DNA of 21,460 nucleotides from a virus. The translations under genes were made by a program, and so were the position numbers. Shown here one piece after another: positions 1-5,653 of this stretch (positions within the stretch are counted from its first letter, which is position 1; each line of letters opens with the position of its first letter). The DNA lies in IMG/VR virus record IMGVR_UViG_3300037228_000005, positions 1 through 21,460 of that record; one strand, written 5' to 3'. The notes beneath the pieces are model-generated. The model was given only the letters and a program-made list of their open reading frames with translations, was not told the origin of the DNA and searched no databases.

Positions 1-158
1 CTTTGGGCGGGCGAGCCCTCCGAGCGTTCCACCTGATAGCCTAAGGATCGCAGGTGTTTGGCATACTCCTCGTTCCAGACCCATCTTGCTAAATACCATC
101 CCGGTTGCTTGATGCCGTAGACCCATACCTTCGTCGGATCGCGATTATCGTCTGCCAT
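1..158 (-). CDS. Hypothetical protein, 3' end cut by the window edge
   Basis: The first 52 codons of a gene run off the left edge. The start is set by a strong AGGAGG about 6 nt upstream of ATG at 156-158. The visible protein begins MADDNRDPTKVWVYGIKQPG and is polar, with several Trp and Tyr residues, and has no signal peptide or membrane segment. I do not recognise a family. It is the last visible gene of the - strand replication and recombination run and follows the zinc-finger/winged-helix gene after a 16-nt gap, so it is probably co-transcribed with it. Confidence 0.7.
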   Translation of the reverse strand, partial: MADDNRDPTKVWVYGIKQPGWYLARWVWNEEYAKHLRSLGYQVERSEGSPAQ

Positions 159-174
159 GTGGTGCCTCCTTGGG

Positions 175-609
175 TTACTTTGAAATTGAGTATTCTCTGT
201 GATTCTTCCCTGCGATTGGGCGTGACAGGACGCTGTATCCACCTGCCTTGGGATTCCGAAGCTCCCTGATCCTCGCCGTGACAGCCGACTCGCTGACGCG
301 TTTTCCAGTGAGCTTGAAGATTTCCGCCTGCACCTCATAAGCCGCCAGCCATCGTCCTACCAGCAACCCGCAGACTCTCTGGAGCATGGTGAGGTGATCG
401 TCTACAGGCTTGCCGTTTGCGACGTGTTCAGAGAAGGCTTTGGCTCCCATCACGACGCGGGCATTCAGGCCAGCCGCTTGTTTGCGATCCCGGCTGGCTC
501 TCACACGGCAGGAATCGGAATGATATTCGGCCCACTTGCGCTTGGGAGTGAAGATTGCGCCACATGGCCCGTAGGCGCATCGGCGGGTCTGAAACCTGGT
601 TTCGGTCAT
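175..609 (-). CDS. Small zinc-finger plus winged-helix DNA-binding protein
   Basis: This is a 144-residue protein. A GAAAGGA motif 6 nt before ATG 607-609 fixes the start, seven codons inside the longest open frame. Near the N-terminus C11, C16, H30 and C34 form a compact zinc-finger-like knot followed by a basic stretch (R35 to about Q45). The C-terminal third has a helix-turn-helix pattern (TGKRVSESAVTARIRELRNP) followed by a hairpin-like wing, typical of winged-helix domains that end phage regulators or replication accessory proteins. It is likely a DNA-binding regulator or accessory factor of the phage. The function is inferred from domain layout only. A perfect 16-bp palindrome lies 36 nt upstream and could be its own operator. 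Confidence 0.75.
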   Translation of the reverse strand: MTETRFQTRRCAYGPCGAIFTPKRKWAEYHSDSCRVRASRDRKQAAGLNARVVMGAKAFSEHVANGKPVDDHLTMLQRVCGLLVGRWLAAYEVQAEIFKLTGKRVSESAVTARIRELRNPKAGGYSVLSRPIAGKNHREYSISK

Positions 610-644
610 CTGGCATCCTTTCTGTCTCACCTAGAGCGATTCCT

Positions 645-660
645 TGGCGTAATTACGCCA
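645..660. promoter_or_regulatory. Perfect 16-bp palindrome, candidate operator
   Basis: TGGCGTAATTACGCCA is identical on both strands with no spacer. It sits in the short gap between the VRR-NUC stop codon (663) and the downstream zinc-finger/winged-helix gene (start 609). No T-run follows, so it does not look like an intrinsic terminator. Its position ahead of a gene for a DNA-binding protein suggests a protein binding site, which is inference. Confidence 0.4.
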
Positions 661-662
661 TA

Positions 663-1004
663 CTACAGCAACGCTTCAACGTCCTCGATGCTTCTCACCA
701 CGGCGTAGGTATGCCCCTCCCATTCGACCATAGCCTGAAACGACTTCTGGGCCTCGGACTGCTTGCCTTTGGGAGTCTTGCATTCCAGCCAAAGCGGATG
801 GGGCAATCTCCATATTCCGTCCGCGCCATCTGAATATGCCTTTTCAGGGAATGCAAGTATGTCCGCCATCCCCGGCGTCCCGAACCGGAAAAAACGGCTC
901 TCCGTCTTGACGGCCCCGGTATTCATCCTGAACGCCAGCACTTTCCTGACTGCCAGATACTCCATGATGCTTGCGAGGACTTGTCCTTCGGGGGTCTTAC
1001 TCAT
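663..1004 (-). CDS. VRR-NUC domain nuclease
   Basis: This 113-residue protein is a stand-alone VRR-NUC domain, the PD-(D/E)XK-type nuclease fold common in phages. The expected residues are present: E6 and Q8 in the first helix, D48 in the PGMADIL motif, and E74-C-K76 in WLECKTPKGKQSEAQ. QSEAQKSF is the typical following helix. The length matches the single-domain phage versions. Family members act as structure-specific nucleases, and a Holliday-junction resolvase role is usually proposed for phage copies. The start ATG overlaps the stop of the upstream HTH gene (ATGA), and AAGGTAAGG serves as the ribosome site, so translation is probably coupled. It acts on DNA in the cytoplasm, most likely resolving recombination or replication intermediates before packaging. 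Confidence 0.88.
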   Translation of the reverse strand: MSKTPEGQVLASIMEYLAVRKVLAFRMNTGAVKTESRFFRFGTPGMADILAFPEKAYSDGADGIWRLPHPLWLECKTPKGKQSEAQKSFQAMVEWEGHTYAVVRSIEDVEALL

Positions 1005-1357
1005 AGCATGAACCTTACCTTTCGATCACTCGCCCGCACCGGCAGACAAACTTCCGTGGATTCATCGCCCGCAGGGGGCACGGATTCATTGGCCTTTCGC
1101 AGTCGGGACATTTTGGCAGTTCCAGCGTGGGGCCATTCTTGTAAGGCTGATACCTCCCGGCTGGTAAGGGGGGGTGGGTCGCGCTCATCCTTTAGCTCCT
1201 TGAGTTTCAATACCCGGCAGACGGTGTTTCGGTGGACGCCAAGACGGACGGCGGCACGTTGCATCGCTCCTCGTGCGCGAATCTTGCGCTCTTCAATCAC
1301 GACTTCGCGAATGAACTGCCGCTTGAACTCCCACGCTGCCCTAGTCAATGCGTTCAT
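1001..1357 (-). CDS. Fis-type helix-turn-helix protein
   Basis: This is a 118-residue protein whose N-terminal half carries a Fis/NtrC-C-terminal-like HTH. A helix ending RGAMQRAAVRLGVHRNTVCR has the typical A-x3-L-GVxRNTVxR recognition-helix pattern at about residues 30-50. After residue 55 the sequence is polar and not conserved-looking. That part (from 1188 downwards) overlaps, in another frame, a well-formed zinc-ribbon gene. The start has a purine-rich AAGGGGGAAGGG just upstream. Its stop overlaps the VRR-NUC start. The protein is probably a DNA-binding regulator. The tail may exist only because the nested gene constrains it, or the HTH and zinc ribbon may once have been one frame, since a C7 run lies within the overlap. 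Confidence 0.65.
   Translation of the reverse strand: MNALTRAAWEFKRQFIREVVIEERKIRARGAMQRAAVRLGVHRNTVCRVLKLKELKDERDPPPLTSREVSALQEWPHAGTAKMSRLRKANESVPPAGDESTEVCLPVRASDRKVRFML
1015..1188 (-). CDS. Nested 57-residue zinc-ribbon protein
   Basis: This is a complete small gene overlapping the 3' half of the HTH gene in a different frame. The start has an excellent ribosome site, AGGAG with 7 nt to ATG at 1186-1188, and it stops at TAA 1015-1017. The protein (MSATHPPLPAGRYQPYKNGP...) carries CPDC at residues 27-30, C37, and CRCG at residues 49-52, a classic zinc-ribbon pair of knuckles, and ends in basic residues. Structural zinc motifs of this quality rarely arise by chance in an unused frame. A role in nucleic-acid binding is plausible but unproven. 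It overlaps the HTH gene almost to its end and is followed by the VRR-NUC gene. Confidence 0.6.
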   Translation of the reverse strand: MSATHPPLPAGRYQPYKNGPTLELPKCPDCERPMNPCPLRAMNPRKFVCRCGRVIER

Positions 1358-1388
1358 CCCTTCCCCCTTGCTTCAATCCTGGCCCGCA

Positions 1389-1886
1389 TCACGCAGCCTC
1401 CGAGCCTGTAACGCGGCATCCCTGTGGGCAACGTAGGGCGAATCTAGCCTCTTTGTATGGCATCCTTTGGACGGCTTGTACCTCGGTTGTCCAGCCTGAG
1501 TTGTCGCATGTCGCGCAAGCGCACTCGCATCGCCTAATCTGTCCATCAGACCCACGAATCATTCCCATCTGGCAGCGTCCGCACCAGCGGCTTTGCTTGA
1601 CTTCGACATAGATGGCGTTCTGGCAAGCCACCGTCAGTTCGTGGGGGGTAGGCAATCGCCTATATTCAGCGGGTGGGGCGGCTTCTAGCGAGAAGCAAGC
1701 CGTGTCGATGGCCTTCTCTGTGAAGCCACTCAGCGCCGTCGCTAGGCGCTTTAGCACCTCAGCGGATGGGATTGGTGCGCCCGTCGTCTCCGCGAGCAGT
1801 TTCAGCCTCTTCACGATCCATGAGTTCAATGGCTTCTCTAACGTTCCTGTCCGCCCTGGTTTCGGATATGCCGTGATTCGTTCCAT
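1389..1886 (-). CDS. Possible helicase-loader-like protein with cysteine-rich C-terminus
   Basis: This is a 165-residue protein. AAAGGAG five nt before ATG 1884-1886 selects a start 16 codons inside the longest frame. Residues 20-92 form an all-helical region (W23, repeated Leu/Ala heptads, then LPTPHELTVAC at 78-88). This resembles the N-terminal part of lambda P-type helicase loaders and related phage replication proteins, where a Phe/Leu-Pro-x-Pro-x-E motif ends the domain. The C-terminus has at least nine cysteines (C102, C105, C120, C122, C124, C127, C153, C157 among them) suited to zinc binding. It directly follows and overlaps by 128 nt the replication-initiator gene, the usual place for a loader. 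The family assignment is inference from pattern and position. Confidence 0.55.
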   Translation of the reverse strand: MERITAYPKPGRTGTLEKPLNSWIVKRLKLLAETTGAPIPSAEVLKRLATALSGFTEKAIDTACFSLEAAPPAEYRRLPTPHELTVACQNAIYVEVKQSRWCGRCQMGMIRGSDGQIRRCECACATCDNSGWTTEVQAVQRMPYKEARFALRCPQGCRVTGSEAA

Positions 1887-2598
1887 TCGATCTCCTTTGC
1901 CACAACTGCGGTTTGTCCCAAAGACCTTCCCCAAAAAACGTTTTGAGTCCGGGCCGGAAACTCAAGTCCGCCGCAACCCATTCCTTGTGAGCCGCAATCA
2001 TCGCGTCTCGAAGCCTTGTGGGGTCGTCCCCAGCCTTGATCCGGGCGCGACACACTCCGTCAAGGACGACAACCAAATCTCTCCCTGAAAGGCAAAGCTC
2101 TTGCAATACCCCACTCGCTACCATCTCAGGCGTAATAGTGGTCTCTTCTGCTTCTGCATATGCATATGCATATGCTTCTGATTGCATTACCGAACCATTA
2201 GCGGGCATTACACCGGCGTTACTTGTGACTGCAAGTCTCTTCTTTTCACGGTGCCTTGCGACACGTTTTCGATTTGCTTCTTGCGCTCCAACTTTTGTCA
2301 CAATGTTTCGATATTTTTCCGCATTTAGTACGATCCAACCTCCGTTCACACGTTCAATGCGTCTTCCCTCGAACTCAGGATCGCCGGATTCCTTGTCGGC
2401 TGATTCCAGAATTTTGACGGCCTCTTTTGCAGCCCTGAGACTGACGTTGGCCCGGCGCGCCAAGTTCGCCAGAGCCGCGAAATGGCAGAATCCAGTCTCG
2501 TCCATTGCGGCTATCATTGTGATCCAAACGATGCGCGTCGAGTCCGGCTCTAACCAAATGGATGAGTCGAGAATCTTGGTGAATATTTTGTTGTACAC
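1759..2598 (-). CDS. Phage replication initiator (replisome-organiser type)
   Basis: This is a 279-residue protein with a GTG start at 2596-2598. Residues 1-100 form the winged-helix domain typical of phage initiators: NKIFTKILDSSIW, then WITMIAAMDETGF, then a recognition region around RRANVSLRAAKEAVKILE, and a wing ending GGWIVLNAEKYR. A basic stretch (about 108-122) and a low-complexity linker with alternating Ala-Tyr (142-150) follow. The C-terminal domain ends RPGLKTFFGEGLWDKP, the signature close of this group. The protein should bind the origin and recruit the helicase through its loader. There is no Shine-Dalgarno sequence. A -35/-10 pair lies so close that the transcript would begin at or next to the GTG. 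The gene itself contains iteron-like repeats, as in lambda O, so it probably carries the origin. Confidence 0.75.
   Translation of the reverse strand: MYNKIFTKILDSSIWLEPDSTRIVWITMIAAMDETGFCHFAALANLARRANVSLRAAKEAVKILESADKESGDPEFEGRRIERVNGGWIVLNAEKYRNIVTKVGAQEANRKRVARHREKKRLAVTSNAGVMPANGSVMQSEAYAYAYAEAEETTITPEMVASGVLQELCLSGRDLVVVLDGVCRARIKAGDDPTRLRDAMIAAHKEWVAADLSFRPGLKTFFGEGLWDKPQLWQRRSNGTNHGISETRADRNVREAIELMDREEAETARGDDGRTNPIR
2156..2221. repeat. Iteron-like repeats and palindrome inside the initiator gene, candidate origin
   Basis: Positions 2156-2175 are a perfect 20-bp palindrome made of three tandem GCATAT units plus GC, flanked on both sides by CTTCTG. Next to it are four pentamers CATTA, CATTA, CATTA and CGTTA, beginning at 2185, 2196, 2206 and 2217. 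They are spaced 11, 10 and 11 bp apart, about one helical turn. The segment encodes the linker of the replication initiator. In lambda-type phages the origin iterons lie in the same relative place within the initiator gene. An origin role is inference. Confidence 0.4.
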
Positions 2599-2605
2599 TC
2601 GCGCA

Positions 2606-2634
2606 ACAGTAATGCCTCACCCATTACTTGTCAA
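2606..2634 (-). promoter_or_regulatory. Promoter for the replication gene run, probably leaderless
   Basis: On the - strand TTGACA (2634-2629), a 17-nt spacer and TACTGT (2611-2606) form a sigma70-type promoter with a perfect -35 box. Only 7 nt separate the -10 box from the GTG of the replication initiator (2598), so transcription would start at or beside the start codon. The -35 context ATTTGACAAG is identical over 10 nt to that of the early promoter at 7591. Confidence 0.55.
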
Positions 2635-2671
2635 ATCTAGCTTCCCGCTGGGGGTGAGTTGTCTTTGGGCT

Positions 2672-3091
2672 TCACATTGAAGTTATGCATCCCAATCTCA
2701 ATTTAGCCACGCTCATCGGAATCTTCGCTGGACGGTTTTGCGGGAAATTTACGCCCTCTCCGTGGCAGCGACCGCATAATACGGCGTCGGGCCGAGGAAC
2801 TTCGCAGGTGTTGTTGCTCCTGCCCGCCTCACTGATTCGCCAACACATACCGCAGACAGTATGTGCCAAAATGATTGGACTTTGCAGTCGATAGAGGTAG
2901 TCGTAACCGAAGTTGTACCAGCGCATATCGGCATAAGCCACCTTGTGAATAAGACTCGCCGCGCCGGGCTTGCCATAAACATATTTCGGGAATCGTTTAC
3001 AGGGCGTTTTCTCCCACAGGTAGCGCTCCTCGTTTTCTCTCGTGCGCGGTATTTTGATGCCATCATAGACGGCTAATTGGGGTCGGGCCAT
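2672..3091 (-). CDS. Hypothetical protein with a zinc-knuckle pattern
   Basis: This is a 139-residue basic protein with an AAAGGAG ribosome site 7 nt before ATG. C80-x2-C83, C96 and C106-x2-C109-H110 suggest a treble-clef or zinc-ribbon core in the C-terminal third. The N-terminal half is rich in Tyr, Trp, Arg and Lys (RWYNFGYDYLYRL at about 57-69), consistent with nucleic-acid contact. It resembles HNH-type zinc cores in spacing but lacks a convincing His-Asn-His triad, so I do not call a nuclease. It is the last gene of the early operon before the promoter at 2606-2634. Confidence 0.65.
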   Translation of the reverse strand: MARPQLAVYDGIKIPRTRENEERYLWEKTPCKRFPKYVYGKPGAASLIHKVAYADMRWYNFGYDYLYRLQSPIILAHTVCGMCWRISEAGRSNNTCEVPRPDAVLCGRCHGEGVNFPQNRPAKIPMSVAKLRLGCITSM

Positions 3092-3173
3092 CGCGCTTCT
3101 CCTTTACAGCAGGGACGTGTCTATCGCCCTGCGGGGCAAATCTTTGGGACTTATATACTTGAGTCCCTTTCAT
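3063..3173 (-). CDS. Possible 36-residue peptide gene
   Basis: A short frame starts with ATG overlapping the methyltransferase stop (ATGA), has GGAG five nt upstream, and overlaps the next gene by 29 nt. The peptide (MKGTQVYKSQRFAPQGDRHV...) is basic with no recognisable motif. Codons 2-10 lie within the left 27-bp inverted repeat. Coupling and ribosome-site spacing favour translation, but the length is too small to be sure. Confidence 0.35.
   Translation of the reverse strand: MKGTQVYKSQRFAPQGDRHVPAVKEKRDGPTPISRL
3143..3169 (-). repeat. Left copy of 27-bp inverted repeat flanking the methyltransferase
   Basis: Read on the - strand this matches the + strand at 3779-3805 at 25 of 27 positions. 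It includes an uninterrupted 16-bp shared core, GTATATAAGTCCCAAA. It ends exactly one base before the last base of the methyltransferase stop codon. The inner part is itself an imperfect palindrome, GGGACT (3146-3151) and AGTCCC (3162-3167). Confidence 0.85.
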
Positions 3174-3769
3174 ACAAACTCCATCACTTCCTGCGCCATC
3201 CGCTTCGCGGCAATCTCGCAGTATTTCTCTTCCCGTTCGATCCCGACCGCAGTCAACCCTGCGTCCTTCGCAGCGCGCAGCGTTGTTCCGCTGCCCATGA
3301 AAGGGTCGATGACGCTCTTTGCGTTTGGAGCAAACGATAGGCACCACTTCATCAACGGCAGCGGCTTTTCGGTAGGATGCTCCTTCATGTAGGAGGTGAC
3401 GCTATACCGAAACATTTTCGCTGGGCCGTCCAGATTCGTCCATGCTATCTCGATCATCGAAGTTGAAAAGTCTTCAGGCTGCCTTTTGTCCCACGCCAGA
3501 AATCTTTGATGTGCTGGCAGAGCAAAGTAATTTCCGCCCCACACAATCGCTTCTTTTGCTTTGCCTATGCACGATTCAAGTAATGTGGGTTCGACAACTG
3601 CATCATCCCAGTCCTTCTTCTCGTGCGCTTGGCGAATTGGGTTAGACGCTATGCCGATGCCATACGGAGGATCAGTCAGCAACAGGTCGAACCGGCCCAA
3701 CTTAGGCAAAATCTCACGGCTGTCACCGTGATAGATGGATATGCCGCCGAACTCGAAATATGGCTTCAT
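3170..3769 (-). CDS. DNA N6-adenine or N4-cytosine methyltransferase
   Basis: This 199-residue SAM-dependent DNA methyltransferase has its motifs in the beta-class order. Motif IV DPPYGIG comes first (catalytic DPPY 33-36). HPTEKP follows at 131-136 and motif I FMGSGTT at 157-163, with GIEREEKYCEIA as motif II. The target-recognition region (about 45-125) is short. No cognate restriction endonuclease is evident, so it is probably an orphan enzyme that modifies phage DNA against host restriction, although an HNH nuclease gene lies directly upstream. Its ATG overlaps the HNH stop (ATGA). The coding region is bracketed almost exactly by 27-bp inverted repeats, unlike any other gene here, which hints at cassette-like acquisition or inversion. 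Confidence 0.9.
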   Translation of the reverse strand: MKPYFEFGGISIYHGDSREILPKLGRFDLLLTDPPYGIGIASNPIRQAHEKKDWDDAVVEPTLLESCIGKAKEAIVWGGNYFALPAHQRFLAWDKRQPEDFSTSMIEIAWTNLDGPAKMFRYSVTSYMKEHPTEKPLPLMKWCLSFAPNAKSVIDPFMGSGTTLRAAKDAGLTAVGIEREEKYCEIAAKRMAQEVMEFV

Positions 3770-4125
3770 TCAGTCTCCAAGGGAGTCATGTATATAAGTC
3801 CCAAATCTTTCGGCGGCACGGGCTTCTGACCGCTAGGCCCATATGAATGTTCGATCCCGATATGGCACTCGGCACATTTCGTCGTGACGTTGGACAACTC
3901 ATCTTTGCCGCCGCGTCCCCTGCCGACGATGTGGGCCATGTGCCCAGACTCCCAAGTGACGCGGCGACCGCATGGCATGGAAATTCTGCCGTGCGAAATC
4001 GCATGTTGACAGTGGTAGAAGTCCCTCTCAAAGCAAGCGCGGCGCAGAGCTCCCATATCCGCTCCCTTGAGCCGTCCGGGTCTCGGCTTGCGGCGTCTGC
4101 TGCGGATTGGCTTGCGAGGAATCAT
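3766..4125 (-). CDS. HNH endonuclease
   Basis: This 119-residue HNH protein starts at an ATG with AGGAG 7 nt upstream. After an Arg/Lys-rich N-terminus (residues 4-20) come zinc ligands C39, C52, C84 and C87. The catalytic region is ESGHMAHIVGRGRGGKDELS (59-78), then N79 and H88, giving the H-N-H pattern. Small phage HNH proteins act in cos cleavage with terminase, or as homing-type or restriction-like nucleases. This one is far from the terminase genes and coupled to a methyltransferase, so a paired modification or nuclease role is possible. The right copy of the inverted repeat encodes part of its C-terminal tail (LGLIYMTPL). Confidence 0.88.
   Translation of the reverse strand: MIPRKPIRSRRRKPRPGRLKGADMGALRRACFERDFYHCQHAISHGRISMPCGRRVTWESGHMAHIVGRGRGGKDELSNVTTKCAECHIGIEHSYGPSGQKPVPPKDLGLIYMTPLETE
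3779..3805 (+). repeat. Right copy of 27-bp inverted repeat flanking the methyltransferase
   Basis: This is the inverted partner of 3143-3169 with two mismatches in 27. It lies 10 nt before the methyltransferase start codon, inside the 3' end of the HNH gene. The pair encloses 609 bp. Confidence 0.85.
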
Positions 4126-4149
4126 CGTTGCGCTCCTGTAGTGCGGTAC

Positions 4150-4242
4150 TCAGCCCTGCTCTTCTTCTTCGTCTTCCGGCTCATCGTCTTCCCGGTCGTC
4201 GAAGTATCCGCTTGCCTCCAGCCAGTCCATGTAGTCCATCAT
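4150..4242 (-). CDS. Possible 30-residue acidic peptide
   Basis: A short frame begins at ATG-ATG overlapping the stop of the Gp157-like gene and ends before the HNH ribosome site. GAGGAG lies 12 nt upstream, so translation would rely mainly on coupling. The peptide starts MMDYMDWLEASGYF and its second half is almost all Asp and Glu, DNA-mimic-like in charge. The function is unknown. It fills the only gap between two certain genes, which supports it moderately. Confidence 0.45.
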   Translation of the reverse strand: MMDYMDWLEASGYFDDREDDEPEDEEEEQG

Positions 4243-4874
4243 CGGATTCTCAAACTCCTCTTGGGGGGATTGTGAGTGACGACTATTGATTGAGGGAGGG
4301 TTCTCCCCTCATCAAGCCGGGCTTTGCATTCGATCTTATCGAGTTCAAAACGTCGCCTCACTAAACCGGGGGATTCTTTTGCCAGCATCTCCAGATCGGC
4401 ATCGGGGGCCACATCGAAAGAGGTGTGGGTAGCGGAGTTCTGACCCCAAATACTGTTTTGAGCGGTGCGCAGCTTCCCAGAGAACGCCGTATCGACCACG
4501 GCCAGCATCCGGCCCTTGAGGTGCTCTACATTGCGCTCCAGAGCCTCAGCACGGGCTTTGTAGCGCGCTGCCTCGGCTTTGCACGTCTCAGCCTCTCCAG
4601 TGAGCTTCCTGACCACCCACGCGGCGGCGTCGAGCGTTGCAGACCCACAGGACAGCAGATCGTCCAAGGCTTGCTCCAGTTCGGGCGTCAGTTCGCCTAC
4701 GGAGTCGAACAACAGGTCTTGGATCGCCAGCGCGTTCTGTTCGATGTCCGACAGAGTGAGGCGGACTTTGACATCTGGGGCATCTTCCCGCTTATGGCGA
4801 GGGACGTAAGGTTTCATGTGAGAAGAAATCAATTCGTCCGAGACTCCGGGGAACGGCGTGCTTTCGTTTTCCAT
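4239..4874 (-). CDS. Gp157-like siphovirus protein
   Basis: This is a 211-residue protein with AGGAGG four nt before the start codon. The central region, about residues 38-140, has the arrangement of the siphovirus Gp157 family. A helix with LSDIEQNALAIQDLL comes first, then an acidic segment (LTPELEQALDDLL), then AAAWVVRKLTGEAETCKAEA and a long Ala/Glu/Arg coiled coil. The C-terminal part is longer and polar. Gp157-like proteins are found beside phage recombination and SSB genes, and a Streptococcus member was linked to phage resistance; the molecular role is unsettled. Here it directly follows the SSB-like gene, whose stop TAG merges with its ribosome site, the expected neighbourhood. The family call rests on pattern recognition. 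Confidence 0.65.
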   Translation of the reverse strand: MENESTPFPGVSDELISSHMKPYVPRHKREDAPDVKVRLTLSDIEQNALAIQDLLFDSVGELTPELEQALDDLLSCGSATLDAAAWVVRKLTGEAETCKAEAARYKARAEALERNVEHLKGRMLAVVDTAFSGKLRTAQNSIWGQNSATHTSFDVAPDADLEMLAKESPGLVRRRFELDKIECKARLDEGRTLPQSIVVTHNPPKRSLRIR

Positions 4875-4882
4875 GTTGCCTC

Positions 4883-5653
4883 CTAGAAGGGCACATCGCT
4901 ATCGTCAATATCGACGCCATGCACGTTCGGGTAAACATCTACGGGGACGGGGGTGTCGTCAAACGGCCCATCGTCTCCCGGCTCCGGCGCATCTGTCCTA
5001 ATCGGTTCCTGCGAAGTTACTTCCGTGAGGTTGGGCTTGGTGCGCGACAGGTAGCCGTCGAGGAACTCCTGCAATGTCTTGTCCAGTTCAGTCGCCAGCG
5101 TCAAGGTCTCCGGCGAGATGTCGTGTAACGCGAACGTCGGCATCCGGTAGGTGATGCGGCCCTTCTTGCCCTCTGTGAAGCCGTCGATGCGAATGGCTTT
5201 GCCGTAAACATTCTTGCGTTGCTGCTTACGAAACTCCATCCACGCCGAGAGAGCCGCGCCCTTGAAACGCAATGCACCCATGACCAGGTTCGCGCCGTCC
5301 TTGAAAGCGATATAGCACTGGGCGTTGAATGCCCCTCCGACAGAAGCAACGCGCTCTCGGATGTCCCGATAGAGACCCTCGGCCAGCGTCCCACCCTTGA
5401 ACGCCTTGACGACCAGAGCGTCCTGCCGGGTGTCCTTGACTTCGTTGGAGTAGATGCCGGAACTGCTCGCATCGTGCCAGCCGCGCACGGTCGCAAGTTC
5501 GTCGAGAAGGATGAACGTGAAGGGCAACGGGACGGCGACGTTTTCCTTCTTCTCTTTGTCGTAATAGTTGATTGCGCCCTGCTCGCCGTGCCACTCAAAC
5601 CAGCGGGTAGAGGGATTGGCTTGACCATTTTCGTTAGGATTGCTCAGACTCAT
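4883..5653 (-). CDS. Single-stranded DNA-binding-like protein
   Basis: This is a 256-residue protein. GGAGG eight nt before ATG 5651-5653 selects a start 48 codons inside the longest frame. Residues 1-180 are a mixed alpha/beta domain with many aromatic and basic residues (TRWFEWHGEQGAINYYD, then GKAIRIDGFTEGKKGRITYR) compatible with ssDNA binding. The last 45 residues are acidic and end DIDDSDVPF. That tail is the hallmark of SSB proteins, in which an acidic tip ending in Pro-Phe recruits replication and repair partners. The domain does not look like a standard E. coli SSB OB fold, so it is probably a phage-specific SSB. It is placed between membrane-peptide genes and the Gp157-like gene and is coupled to the upstream gene by ATGA. 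Confidence 0.65.
   Translation of the reverse strand: MSLSNPNENGQANPSTRWFEWHGEQGAINYYDKEKKENVAVPLPFTFILLDELATVRGWHDASSSGIYSNEVKDTRQDALVVKAFKGGTLAEGLYRDIRERVASVGGAFNAQCYIAFKDGANLVMGALRFKGAALSAWMEFRKQQRKNVYGKAIRIDGFTEGKKGRITYRMPTFALHDISPETLTLATELDKTLQEFLDGYLSRTKPNLTEVTSQEPIRTDAPEPGDDGPFDDTPVPVDVYPNVHGVDIDDSDVPF

Noticed and set aside
4282-4311. Hairpin near TTGATTGAGGG and CCCTCATCAA as a terminator
   Set aside because: It lies well inside the coding region of the Gp157-like protein, has an imperfect stem and is not followed by a U-run; the operon continues.
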